In this document: positions 1 to 6,995 of the stretch, one piece after another
How the letters are laid out: each line of letters starts with the position of its first letter
Numbering within the stretch: position 1 is the stretch's first letter
Program-made: the position numbers and the translations under genes
NCBI GenBank assembly: GCA_025360685.1
Contig: JANYBR010000126.1
Coordinates: forward strand, 1-14,735
Direction: 5' to 3'
Length of the DNA stretch: 14,735 bases
From: Pseudomonadota bacterium
Lineage (GTDB): Bacteria > Pseudomonadota > Alphaproteobacteria > Micropepsales > Micropepsaceae
Notes under the pieces: generated by a model
Databases searched by the model: none
The model's input: only the letters and a program-made list of their open reading frames with translations
What the model was told of the DNA's origin: nothing

Positions 1-363
1 CTCGGGATGGCGCGTGGCTGTCCACCAGGCTGCCACCGCGCCCCAGTCGTGACCGATCAGATCGAATGGTTCGCGCGTATAGTGCGACGCAAGCGCCAGC
101 ACATCGTCCGAAAGCTTATCGACGTCGTAGTTCTCGACGCCCTTCGGCTTGTCGCTGAGATTGTAGCCGCGCTGGTCCGGCATCACGAGGTGATAACCCG
201 CTCCGGAGAGAGTGGCGATCTGATCGCGCCATTCGAACCAGAATTCCGGAAAGCCGTGCAGCAGGATCACGAGCGGACCATCTTCGGGTCCGGCTTCGGC
301 GACGTGCAACGAAACGTCGTTGCAGACGCGCCTGGAGAAACGTACGGCCGAGAGATCGATCAT
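1..363 (-). CDS. Alpha/beta-hydrolase, epoxide-hydrolase type (partial, C-terminus beyond left edge)
   Basis: The first 121 residues of a minus-strand gene are present, open to base 1; the rest lies outside the window. The order of motifs is that of soluble epoxide hydrolases and related alpha/beta-hydrolases: the oxyanion-hole HGFPE at residues 36-40, then DQRGYN followed by SDKP at about 63-73, then the nucleophile elbow GHDWGA at 104-109 with Asp106 as nucleophile. An Asp rather than Ser nucleophile is typical of epoxide hydrolases and haloalkane dehalogenases; the HGFPE form favours the former. Cytoplasmic enzyme, no signal peptide. I start it at the ATG at 363 because MIDLSAVRF is a normal family N-terminus. 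An in-frame ATG at 420 would add 19 residues, and neither has a good Shine-Dalgarno. The cap domain and the catalytic His are not in the window, so substrate cannot be judged. It diverges from the helicase gene. Confidence 0.87.
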   Translation of the reverse strand, partial: MIDLSAVRFSRRVCNDVSLHVAEAGPEDGPLVILLHGFPEFWFEWRDQIATLSGAGYHLVMPDQRGYNLSDKPKGVENYDVDKLSDDVLALASHYTREPFDLIGHDWGAVAAWWTATRHPE

Positions 364-433
364 TCCGCATATATTAGATGCGGCGGCTTCCGCTGCAATT
401 GACCAGCACTGCTCAGTCATTTGACGACTCAAC

Positions 434-463
434 TTGACTTTTCGTTAAGTTCCCGCCTATAGG
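434..463 (+). promoter_or_regulatory. Candidate sigma70-type promoter of the DEAD-box helicase gene
   Basis: TTGACT at 434-439 and TATAGG at 458-463 are separated by 18 nt, a fair match to a housekeeping promoter. If used, transcription would begin near 470 and leave a leader of roughly 150 nt before the GTG start at 623. The 259-nt gap between the two divergent genes (364-622) shows no other feature I can support. Promoter prediction by eye in GC-rich DNA is weak. Confidence 0.4.
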
Positions 464-622
464 CTGCCCCATCACCTCGCGGTCGCACGCGGCGCGCCGG
501 TTACCCGGACGTTCCCACCGCAGGCTTTATCGAAACTCCCGTTAGCTCCAGTTGTGCGTGGAAGACGGCAACAAGCCGTTGCGCGCGTGCCCATGGCCGT
601 TTGCGCGGTAAGGAATATTTTT

Positions 623-1876
623 GTGACGAATATAACTTTTGCATCCCTCGGCCTTTCCGAGCCGCTTTTGCGCGCGCTCGCAGCCGAGAATTACACAACC
701 CCCACCCCGATCCAGGTTCGCGCGATCCCCGCGCTGCTGGCGGGCCGCGATTTGCTGGGAATCGCGCAAACCGGCACCGGAAAGACGGCGGCTTTCGGTC
801 TTCCTCTTCTTCAGCATCTCGCTGCGATCAAATTGCGGGCAGACCATCGCGGGACACGCGCGCTGATACTAGCGCCGACGCGCGAACTCGCGATCCAGAT
901 CGACACCAGCCTCAGGACCTATGGCCGCCATCTCAATCTGCGCCATGCGGTCATTCTGGGCGGCGTCAACCAGAACCCGCAGGTCAACGCCATGAAGCAA
1001 GGCGTCGATATCCTCGTCGCCACGCCGGGCCGCCTTTTGGATCTCGTCAAGCAGCAGCATGTGCGCCTGGATGGCGTGACGGCGCTGATCGTCGACGAAG
1101 CCGACCGCATGCTCGACATGGGCTTCATCAAGGATGTACGTCGCATCGTTTCGATGCTGCCCAAGAAACGCCAGTCGATGTTGTTTTCGGCCACCATGCC
1201 CGACGATGTCGTCAAGCTCGTGGGCGACATGCTGCACCAGCCTGAGCGCATCGAAGTGTCGCCGCCGACCAAGACGGCCGACAAGATCGACCAGCGCGTG
1301 ATCCATATCGCCCAGAAGGACAAGCGCGCGTTGCTCGCCCACCTGCTGCGCGATGACCAGTTCAAGCGCGTCATCGTCTTTACGCGGACCAAGCATGTCG
1401 CCAACCGCGTGTCGGAACATCTGGAGAAGGCCGGTTTCTCGACCGACGCCATTCACGGCAACAAATCGCAGAATGCGCGCCAGCGCGCGCTCGCCAACTT
1501 CAAGTCCGGCGATGTGCGCGTGCTGGTGGCGACCGACATCGCGGCCCGCGGCGTCGACGTCGACGACATCACCCATGTCATTAATTTCGAGTTGCCGAAC
1601 GAGCCGGAGAGCTATGTCCACCGCATCGGCCGCACTGCGCGTGCCGGCTCGGAAGGCATCGCGATCTCGTTCTGCGATCCTTCGGAGCGGGCGTTTCTGC
1701 GTGACATTGAACGCTTGGTGAAGCGCCAGATCGCAGTGGTGACGCACGATCTGCCGGCAGGAAGCCTCGCACCGGCCAACGCCAACGAGGAACGCCGCCC
1801 GCACCATCCTGCCGAGCGCAACTACAAAAATCCCAAGCGCCGTACGAATTTTCGCGGCAATCGCCGCGCGGCCTGA
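623..1876 (+). CDS. rhlE: DEAD-box ATP-dependent RNA helicase, RhlE type
   Basis: ATP-dependent RNA unwinding enzyme acting in the cytoplasm on ribosomal or messenger RNA; RhlE relatives work in ribosome assembly, cold adaptation and RNA decay. All core motifs are present over 417 residues: Q motif PTPIQ (27-31), Walker A AQTGTGKT (48-55), PTRELA (85-90), TPGR (134-137), DEAD (158-161), SAT (189-191), ARGVDVDD (308-315) and HRIGRTARAG (333-342). The last 45 or so residues are a basic, low-complexity tail rich in Arg, Asn and Pro, typical of RhlE proteins. I chose the GTG at 623 because AAGGAA (610-615) sits 7 nt upstream and the family consensus begins right after it (MTNITFASLGLS). In-frame starts at 554 (GTG) and 593 (ATG) are less likely. 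It appears monocistronic, with a hairpin just after the stop. The RhlE assignment is by resemblance; the DEAD-box call is certain. Confidence 0.96.
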   Translation: MTNITFASLGLSEPLLRALAAENYTTPTPIQVRAIPALLAGRDLLGIAQTGTGKTAAFGLPLLQHLAAIKLRADHRGTRALILAPTRELAIQIDTSLRTYGRHLNLRHAVILGGVNQNPQVNAMKQGVDILVATPGRLLDLVKQQHVRLDGVTALIVDEADRMLDMGFIKDVRRIVSMLPKKRQSMLFSATMPDDVVKLVGDMLHQPERIEVSPPTKTADKIDQRVIHIAQKDKRALLAHLLRDDQFKRVIVFTRTKHVANRVSEHLEKAGFSTDAIHGNKSQNARQRALANFKSGDVRVLVATDIAARGVDVDDITHVINFELPNEPESYVHRIGRTARAGSEGIAISFCDPSERAFLRDIERLVKRQIAVVTHDLPAGSLAPANANEERRPHHPAERNYKNPKRRTNFRGNRRAA

Positions 1877-1902
1877 TCTTCAGGGCTCGACGCGAAGTCA
1901 TT

Positions 1903-1931
1903 CGGCCATTCCCCCAGTGCGGGGATGGCCG
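1903..1931 (+). terminator. Hairpin terminator between convergent genes
   Basis: A strong stem pairs CGGCCATTCCCC (1903-1914) with GGGGATGGCCG (1921-1931) with one bulged T and a 6-nt loop, beginning 27 nt after the helicase stop and followed by TTT. The U-tract is short. It lies 8 nt from the stop codon of the minus-strand gene at 1939, so it may serve both convergent genes. Confidence 0.55.
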
Positions 1932-1938
1932 TTTGCGT

Positions 1939-2562
1939 TCAGGTGTTGCGCACGACCTTGTCGAGATTCTCGTACGAATATTTCGCGATCGGTTCTAGCT
2001 GCCGAACCACGCTCTTCAGCTGCACGGAACTCTCGACGAGGGTGTCAAAACTGGCAATACGACTTGCTTTCAGGCGTTCGAGCCGTTCGTCGAGCTCGGC
2101 ACGATCATCCAAGGTCAGACCCGGGGACTTGAGAAGGCTCTGGACGTGCCCGATCTCAGTGGTCGTGTCGAATACACCGTCTGCCGGCATCACTATGCGC
2201 AGCACCAGCGTGTGAATACGAGCGCGAAGCTCGGCGTTGCGCAGATCGAAAAGGGTCTCGCGATTGCGGTTGTAGATCTCCACTTCCTTCACCGCCGAGC
2301 GCAGCATGCGCAATGTAATCTGTCCATACGGGTCGCCGACGCTGCGCGTTTCGTCCGCGATGGTCAGGATGATATTCATGGTCGTCAGCAGCTCGCCGAA
2401 GAAGATCGCGGCGTTGCGTTCGCGCCGCTTGCGCTCCAGAATCCACTCTGCCTGCGTCGCTCCGAATCCGCCGATGGTTGCCAGAATCGCGCCCAGGAAC
2501 ACCGCCCAGAAGGTGTTAAAGTTCGAGACGAAATCGAGATCTTCGGGTTTGAGTGCCACCAT
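1939..2562 (-). CDS. Membrane-anchored protein of unknown function, one N-terminal helix
   Basis: I do not recognise this 207-residue protein. One hydrophobic segment at about residues 18-36 (TFWAVFLGAILATIGGFG) is followed by a basic cluster, LERKRRER (42-49), which suggests a single N-terminal anchor with the rest in the cytoplasm. The remaining 155 residues are charged and look almost entirely helical, with heptad-like runs near 85-115 and 150-200, so a coiled-coil or bundle is likely. No enzymatic motif is visible. Start choice is uncertain: ATG 2562 has GGAGG only 2 nt upstream, the GTG at 2559 has that site at a better distance, and ATG 2589 adds nine acidic residues without a Shine-Dalgarno. 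A still longer reading frame would overlap yaiI and is unlikely. It is divergent from yaiI and convergent with the helicase gene. Confidence 0.75.
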   Translation of the reverse strand: MVALKPEDLDFVSNFNTFWAVFLGAILATIGGFGATQAEWILERKRRERNAAIFFGELLTTMNIILTIADETRSVGDPYGQITLRMLRSAVKEVEIYNRNRETLFDLRNAELRARIHTLVLRIVMPADGVFDTTTEIGHVQSLLKSPGLTLDDRAELDERLERLKASRIASFDTLVESSVQLKSVVRQLEPIAKYSYENLDKVVRNT

Positions 2563-2620
2563 TTCCTCCGCGTCGCATTCATCTACCATGAAGAGCTTTG
2601 GATTGGGATGAGTCAAAACC

Positions 2621-3094
2621 GTGCTTGAGATTTTCGTCGATGCCGACGCCTGTCCTGTGAAGACGGAGGTCGAGCGGGTGGCTGGCCGGCATGGCATGAT
2701 CGTTCACATCGTCAGCAATGGTGGCTTGCGCCCGAGCCGAAATCCGTTGGTCCGCCACGTTACGGTGGCCGAGGGCGCCGACGCTGCCGACGACTGGATC
2801 GCCGAACATGCCGGGGAGGGCGACATCGTCATCACGGCCGATATTCCACTGGCCTCGCGCGCGCTCAAGAAACGTGCTCGCGTGCTAGGCCCGTCGGGCA
2901 AGCCTTTTACCGAAAGCGGCATCGGCATGGCACTGGGAATGCGCGACCTGCAGCGGCACCTGCGTGAGGCGACAGGCCGTCAGACTTACAACGCGGAATT
3001 CTCGACCAAAGACCGGTCGCGGTTTCTCGGCGCACTGGAAAACGAAATACAATCCGTGCGTCGCACCCATGCGGGGCGCGCGCCTGGCGTATAA
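2621..3094 (+). CDS. yaiI: YaiI/YqxD family protein (DUF188, PIN/NYN-like)
   Basis: A 157-residue protein with the conserved landmarks of the YaiI/YqxD family: FVDADACPVK near the N-terminus, VSNGG and RNP in the middle, DIVITADIPLA (about 68-78) and KRARVLGPSGKPF (about 84-96). The repeated acidic residues (DADA and TADIPLA) resemble the metal-binding carboxylates of PIN/NYN-type nucleases, which is the basis for the nuclease suspicion in this family; the physiological function is not established. The length is normal for the family. The start is the GTG at 2621, since the conserved FVDADACP begins five residues in; its Shine-Dalgarno is weak. The GST gene follows 36 nt downstream on the same strand, so the two may be co-transcribed. 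Confidence 0.93.
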   Translation: MLEIFVDADACPVKTEVERVAGRHGMIVHIVSNGGLRPSRNPLVRHVTVAEGADAADDWIAEHAGEGDIVITADIPLASRALKKRARVLGPSGKPFTESGIGMALGMRDLQRHLREATGRQTYNAEFSTKDRSRFLGALENEIQSVRRTHAGRAPGV

Positions 3095-3130
3095 AACCTC
3101 GCGTATAGAATATGTCGACTGAGGGACCTC

Positions 3131-3814
3131 ATGAAGCTGTACCAGACTTTTCTTTCGCCATTTCCGACGCGGGTGCGTCTCATACTGTACGCCAAGGGGA
3201 TCGACATTCCGTTCGTCGAGCCGCCTGGCATCCATGACCGCAGTGGAAAGGGCGACTATCTGAAGATCAATCCGCTCGGCCGCGTGCCGACTCTCGAACT
3301 CGACGATGGCCGTACATTGCCGGAGTCCGAAGTCATCTGCGAATATCTCGAGGACATGTACCCGACGCCGACATTGCGTCCGGCCGATCCCTGGGCGCGA
3401 GCACAGGTTCGACTGATCGCGCGGCTATGCGACTTCTATCTGGTGATGGCGATGGTGCCACTGTTCACGGCGTCGGGCATATCGCGCAAGAAATGGGACT
3501 ACGACAAGATTGACTCGGCGCTGGCCGAGGTGAAGAGGTCGCTCGATTATATCGAGCACTATATCGGCACGAGCGGCTATGCCGTGGGATCGTCCTTGAG
3601 CCAGGCCGACGGCGCTCTCGCGCCGCAGCTGATGCTGGCGTTCGAATGGGCGCCGAAGCTGTTCGACCGGCCCAGTCCCGAAAGCCAGCTTCCGAAGCTT
3701 TCGGCCTATTGGAAAGCGATCAAAAAGGATCCGATCGCAGACCGCGTCATCCGCGAGACCTATGACGCGATCTCCGCGGCGCAACAGCAGGTGCCGAAGG
3801 ACAAGCAGATTTAG
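3131..3814 (+). CDS. Glutathione S-transferase family protein
   Basis: A 227-residue cytoplasmic protein with an N-terminal thioredoxin-like domain and a helical C-terminal domain. In the N-terminal domain, YQTFLSPFPTRVRLILYAKGI is the first strand-helix; NPLGRVPTLELDDG (about 47-60) carries the cis-proline that contacts the glutathione backbone; LPESEVICEYLED (about 63-75) supplies the glutathione gamma-glutamyl-binding Glu-Ser pair. The C-terminal domain contains the N-capping-box region (SSLSQADGALAPQ, about 157-169). Family role is conjugation or thiol chemistry on small electrophiles; the substrate cannot be told from sequence. The start is well supported: GAGGGA (3121-3126) lies 4 nt before the ATG. 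Its stop codon overlaps that of recQ on the other strand, so the two genes are convergent with no room for a terminator between them. Confidence 0.93.
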   Translation: MKLYQTFLSPFPTRVRLILYAKGIDIPFVEPPGIHDRSGKGDYLKINPLGRVPTLELDDGRTLPESEVICEYLEDMYPTPTLRPADPWARAQVRLIARLCDFYLVMAMVPLFTASGISRKKWDYDKIDSALAEVKRSLDYIEHYIGTSGYAVGSSLSQADGALAPQLMLAFEWAPKLFDRPSPESQLPKLSAYWKAIKKDPIADRVIRETYDAISAAQQQVPKDKQI

Positions 3815-5649
3815 GCCGGAGTCGACATGTTCTCGGTTGTGTAGCTCCGGATCGTGTCGAGGAACGTCTGTCCAAAGTCGCGCAGCTTCGACGCGCCGAC
3901 ACCATTGATCATCGCGAATTCGTGCAGACTCTTTGGCTCGTGGCGCGCCATCTCGACCAAAGTGCGGTCGGAAAAGATCAAATAGGCAGGCAGATGCCGC
4001 CGGCCCGCGATCTCCAGGCGAAGCTGCTTCAGCCGCGCGAGCAGCAGCGATTGTTCCGCAGTGACGGGGCGCGCGCTGGTGGCCGGACGTTCCTTGCGGA
4101 CGGCGCGCCGCGCCGTGTCGGGTCGGTACTTGAATTGCCTTTCGCCGCTCAGCACCGCACGGCCGGCGTCCGTCACGCTCAATCCGCCATATCCGGTGAC
4201 GTCCTGGATGAGAAATCCGCCGGCGACGAGTTGGCGGATCAGCGAGCGCCACTGCTCCTTCGTGTGCGCGACTCCGGACGCGAATGCCAGCAAACGATCA
4301 TGACCCGCACCGATGATCTTCTCGGTCTTTGCCCCGCGAAGTATGTCTACGATATGTCCAGCACCAAAGCGTTCGCCGCTGGCCTGCATGGCTTGCAGGA
4401 TCAGCCTCGCTTCTGCGGTTCCATCCGCCAGCACGACTGGATCCAGACAAACATCGCAGTTGCCGCAGGGCTCGGCCTCCTCGCCGAAATAGCCGAGGAG
4501 CACGCGCCGCCGGCAGCCTGGTGACTCGCAATAGCCGATCAGTGCAGCCAAACGTTGGTGTTCGCGTCGCTTGCGGTCCTCACCGGATTCTTCGTCTTCG
4601 ATGAACATCCGTCGCATGCGGATGTCGCCGAGACCGAACAGCATATGCGCCTGTGCCGGCTCGCCATCGCGGCCAGCGCGCCCGATCTCCTGGTAGTAGC
4701 TTTCGAGGCTGGCGGGCAGGTCGGCGTGGAAGACGTAGCGCACATCCGATTTGTCGATGCCCATGCCGAACGCGATGGTCGCGCACATCACGGTATAGGG
4801 CTCTGTCATGAAGGCGTTCTGGTTCGTCTCCCGAACTTCCTTGGACATGCCGGCATGGTAGGCCAGCGCCTTGATGCCCTTCGCGAAGAGCAACGATGCG
4901 GCCTGCTCCGTGCGTTTGCGAGACAAGCAGTAGACGATACCGCTCTCTCCGGCGCGCGACTGCACGAAGCCGAGCAGTTGCTGCTTCCAGTCCTGCTTTG
5001 CCGACACGGTCAGCCTGATATTTGGCCGATCGAAGCCGAGGACGATCTGCTCTACGGGCCTGCCGAACAGCCGCGTTACGATGTCCGCGCGCGTGCTTTC
5101 ATCCGCCGTGGCCGTCAGCGCCATGATCGGAATGGTCGCGAAGATATCGCGCAACCGGCCGAGCGTTTCATATTCTGGCCGGAACGCCGGTCCCCATTGC
5201 GAGATGCAATGCGCTTCATCGATCGCGATCAGACGAACGTCCAGCCGGCTCAGTGCCGCGAGCATCGGCTCGGTCATCAACCGCTCCGGCGACAAATAGA
5301 GCAGGCGTGTCTCGCCGCGCGCCGTGCGACGCCAGGCGGCCACGTTTTCGTCACGCTCGCGCGACGAGTTGATTGTGTCGGCTGCGACGCCAGCCAGGCG
5401 CAGGGCCGCCACCTGATCTTGCATGAGCGCCACGAGTGGCGAGACAACGACCGTCAGTCCGCCGAGCACGAGCGCCGGCACCTGAAAGCATAGCGACTTG
5501 CCCGAACCGGTCGGCATGACCGTAAGGACACTTCGTCCGGCCAGAACAGCATCCATCGCGGATTCCTGACCCGGCCGGAAGTCGTCGAAGCCGAACACGT
5601 CCTTGAGAACCCGACGCTTTGAAGTGTGCCGCGCGTCGGGGGAATTCAT
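3811..5649 (-). CDS. recQ: ATP-dependent DNA helicase RecQ
   Basis: A 612-residue RecQ helicase, close to the E. coli length (about 609). It unwinds DNA 3' to 5' in RecF-pathway recombination and repair of stalled forks. Visible in order: FRPGQE motif 0 (24-30), Walker A TGSGKS (47-52), DEAH (144-147) inside the RecQ-specific aromatic-rich loop HCISQWGPAFRPEY (147-160), TATA (179-182), motif V GMGIDKSDVRYV (295-306) and motif VI QEIGRAGRDG (320-329). The zinc site has Cys374/379 followed by Cys395, Cys398 and Cys401 in PCGNCDVC. A winged-helix RQC domain spans about 410-505 and a full HRDC domain about 534-602 ends in a helix-hairpin-helix-like INGVGASKL. ATG 5649 is preceded by AGGAAA at good spacing. 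The domains are complete and I see no defect. Confidence 0.97.
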   Translation of the reverse strand: MNSPDARHTSKRRVLKDVFGFDDFRPGQESAMDAVLAGRSVLTVMPTGSGKSLCFQVPALVLGGLTVVVSPLVALMQDQVAALRLAGVAADTINSSRERDENVAAWRRTARGETRLLYLSPERLMTEPMLAALSRLDVRLIAIDEAHCISQWGPAFRPEYETLGRLRDIFATIPIMALTATADESTRADIVTRLFGRPVEQIVLGFDRPNIRLTVSAKQDWKQQLLGFVQSRAGESGIVYCLSRKRTEQAASLLFAKGIKALAYHAGMSKEVRETNQNAFMTEPYTVMCATIAFGMGIDKSDVRYVFHADLPASLESYYQEIGRAGRDGEPAQAHMLFGLGDIRMRRMFIEDEESGEDRKRREHQRLAALIGYCESPGCRRRVLLGYFGEEAEPCGNCDVCLDPVVLADGTAEARLILQAMQASGERFGAGHIVDILRGAKTEKIIGAGHDRLLAFASGVAHTKEQWRSLIRQLVAGGFLIQDVTGYGGLSVTDAGRAVLSGERQFKYRPDTARRAVRKERPATSARPVTAEQSLLLARLKQLRLEIAGRRHLPAYLIFSDRTLVEMARHEPKSLHEFAMINGVGASKLRDFGQTFLDTIRSYTTENMSTPA

Positions 5650-5676
5650 TCGGATTTTCCTGAGGTTAGGCGAATC

Positions 5677-5693
5677 GACCGACTATATCGGTC
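5677..5693. repeat. Inverted repeat in recQ upstream region, possible operator
   Basis: GACCGA (5677-5682) and TCGGTC (5688-5693) form a perfect 6-bp dyad around a 5-nt centre, starting 28 nt upstream of the recQ ATG. On the recQ strand the centre contains TATAGT, which could act as a -10 element, so the dyad would overlap a promoter. It is not the alphaproteobacterial LexA box (GAAC-N7-GTTC). The symmetry is seen; operator function is a guess. Confidence 0.3.
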
Positions 5694-5780
5694 CTTTATA
5701 TCCTGCGGCGCCAGGTACGCTCGACTTTATACGGCGATACTCTCACTTTCCTCCCCGGACAGATTTTCCAGGAGCACGCA

Positions 5781-5975
5781 TTGCGGATTTCGAGCTGGGC
5801 TGACACCGAGCGCTGGGAATGGTTCGCTGCCGGTGATCCGGCCGTTGCGTCCATAAAAGTCGCCCGTTCGACATCGGCCAAAAATTCCGCGCGGCAGCTC
5901 CTGTTTGAGTCCGGTATCGTTCTCGTCGTGCCGCTCGCGGTTGCGGCCGTTTTGGAGATCGTACTGGGACGTTGA
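5781..5975 (+). CDS. Possible small one-helix membrane protein
   Basis: This 64-residue frame begins at TTG 5781, 6 to 7 nt after a good Shine-Dalgarno (AGGAG within 5766-5780). The N-terminal half is polar and Trp-containing (SSWADTERWEWFAAGDPAV). The C-terminal half has one hydrophobic stretch, SGIVLVVPLAVAAVLEIVLG, long enough to span a membrane. About two thirds of codons end in G or C, in keeping with real genes here. It matches no family I know. A TTG start and short length keep this uncertain; the opposite strand carries a longer open frame whose composition looks like a shadow. Apart from this, positions 5650-6119 hold only upstream sequence for recQ and for the lactonase. Confidence 0.45.
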   Translation: MRISSWADTERWEWFAAGDPAVASIKVARSTSAKNSARQLLFESGIVLVVPLAVAAVLEIVLGR

Positions 5976-6020
5976 GACTGGGTGAGCGAATTTTCCCGGA
6001 TCGGCATCGGCTGGTGAAGG

Positions 6021-6044
6021 CTGTGGACGCCGAATAAGCCACAG
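6021..6044. repeat. Short inverted repeat upstream of the lactonase operon
   Basis: CTGTGG (6021-6026) and CCACAG (6039-6044) are perfect inverted arms separated by 12 nt, about 75 nt upstream of the lactonase start. It could be a regulator-binding site for the sugar-acid operon. No transcription factor gene lies next to it, and arms this short can occur by chance. Confidence 0.2.
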
Positions 6045-6119
6045 TGTCCATTGACGAGGGAAAAGACAGCCGGACGGATGTGCACCCGACGGCGATTCTG
6101 GATTAGTGTCTGGCCCGCG

Positions 6120-6995
6120 ATGACATCTTCCTCAGATCCGCAGTGTGTTTGGCCGGTCGAGGCTGATCTGGGCGAAGGCCCCCTCTGGTCGCCCGCTGAC
6201 GAAGCCGTGTGGTTTGTCGACATCAAGAAAAACCGCATCCACCGGTTCGAGCCTTCGAGCCGCCGGAAACGCACCTACGAAGCGCCACCGCGCCCCAGCT
6301 TCCTCGTTCCGGATCGAAACGGGGATTTTATCGTCGGGTTGCAGTCAGGCCTGCACCGTTTCAATCCAAGAAGCGGCGACTTTACCTTGCTGTTCGACGT
6401 CGAGCCGGAACGGCCCAACAACCGCTTGAACGATGGCGCGCTCGATCCGAAAGGGCGATTGTGGTTCGGCTCAATGGACGATGGCGAGAGCGAGAAGTCG
6501 GGTTCGCTCTTTCGCCTGGACCAATCTGGCCCGGTGGCAGTCGACACAGAAATCGCGATTACCAACGGGCCGTCCTTCAGCCCGGACGGGCGCATCCTCT
6601 ATCATACCGACACCGTCGAAAAAACGATCTACGCCTTCGACGTTGCAGACGATGGTAGCCTAAGCGGCAAGCGCGTGTTTGTGACCATCGAGGACGGCGC
6701 GGGTCACCCCGATGGCTGCGTGACCGATGCGGAGGGTTGTCTCTGGACCTGTCTTTTCTTCGGTTCGGCCGCGCGGCGTTATTCGACGTCGGGCAAGCTG
6801 ACGTCGACCGTACAATTTCCCTGTTCCAACATCACCAAGATGGTGTTTGCGGGACCCGATCTTCGCACCGCCTATGTTACGACGGCGCGTCATCTGTTGA
6901 ACGCCGAACAACTCGCCGCGCAACCGTTCGCGGGTGGACTATTCCGCTTCGAGGTCGACGTGCCGGGCCTGCCGCAAGGAGTTTGGAATGAGTGA
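6120..6995 (+). CDS. SMP-30/gluconolactonase family sugar lactonase
   Basis: A 291-residue six-bladed beta-propeller enzyme that would hydrolyse an aldonolactone to its sugar acid, using one divalent metal. The family's metal ligands are in place: Glu19 in DLGEGPLW, Asn149 in ITNGPSFSPDGR and Asp198 in GHPDGCVTD; Asn104 in NNRLNDG is the usual substrate-contact Asn. The C-terminal FRFEVDVPGLPQ closes the propeller as in typical members. No signal peptide, so cytoplasmic. I chose ATG 6120; the frame is open further upstream to 6051, but those residues do not look like the family and no better ribosome site is present there. The gene overlaps the following dehydratase by 8 nt, so it is translationally coupled to it. 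In pentose oxidation this position is filled by XylC; arabinono- or galactonolactone are alternatives. Confidence 0.93.
   Translation: MTSSSDPQCVWPVEADLGEGPLWSPADEAVWFVDIKKNRIHRFEPSSRRKRTYEAPPRPSFLVPDRNGDFIVGLQSGLHRFNPRSGDFTLLFDVEPERPNNRLNDGALDPKGRLWFGSMDDGESEKSGSLFRLDQSGPVAVDTEIAITNGPSFSPDGRILYHTDTVEKTIYAFDVADDGSLSGKRVFVTIEDGAGHPDGCVTDAEGCLWTCLFFGSAARRYSTSGKLTSTVQFPCSNITKMVFAGPDLRTAYVTTARHLLNAEQLAAQPFAGGLFRFEVDVPGLPQGVWNE

Noticed and set aside
869..1807. Long minus-strand open frame antisense to the DEAD-box helicase gene
   Set aside because: It lies wholly inside a gene with every helicase motif intact and has a His/Asp/Arg-heavy composition typical of GC-rich shadows.
4555..5493. 312-codon plus-strand open frame opposite recQ
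   Set aside because: RecQ on the minus strand is complete with all domains; the antisense protein has no recognisable motif.
5650..5760. SOS (LexA) control of recQ
   Set aside because: No GAAC-N7-GTTC site is visible upstream of recQ; the dyad at 5677-5693 has a different sequence.
5696..6274. 192-codon minus-strand open frame upstream of recQ
   Set aside because: It overlaps the first blades of the lactonase and the small plus-strand frame, has no ribosome site, and its Ser/Arg/Thr-rich composition looks random.
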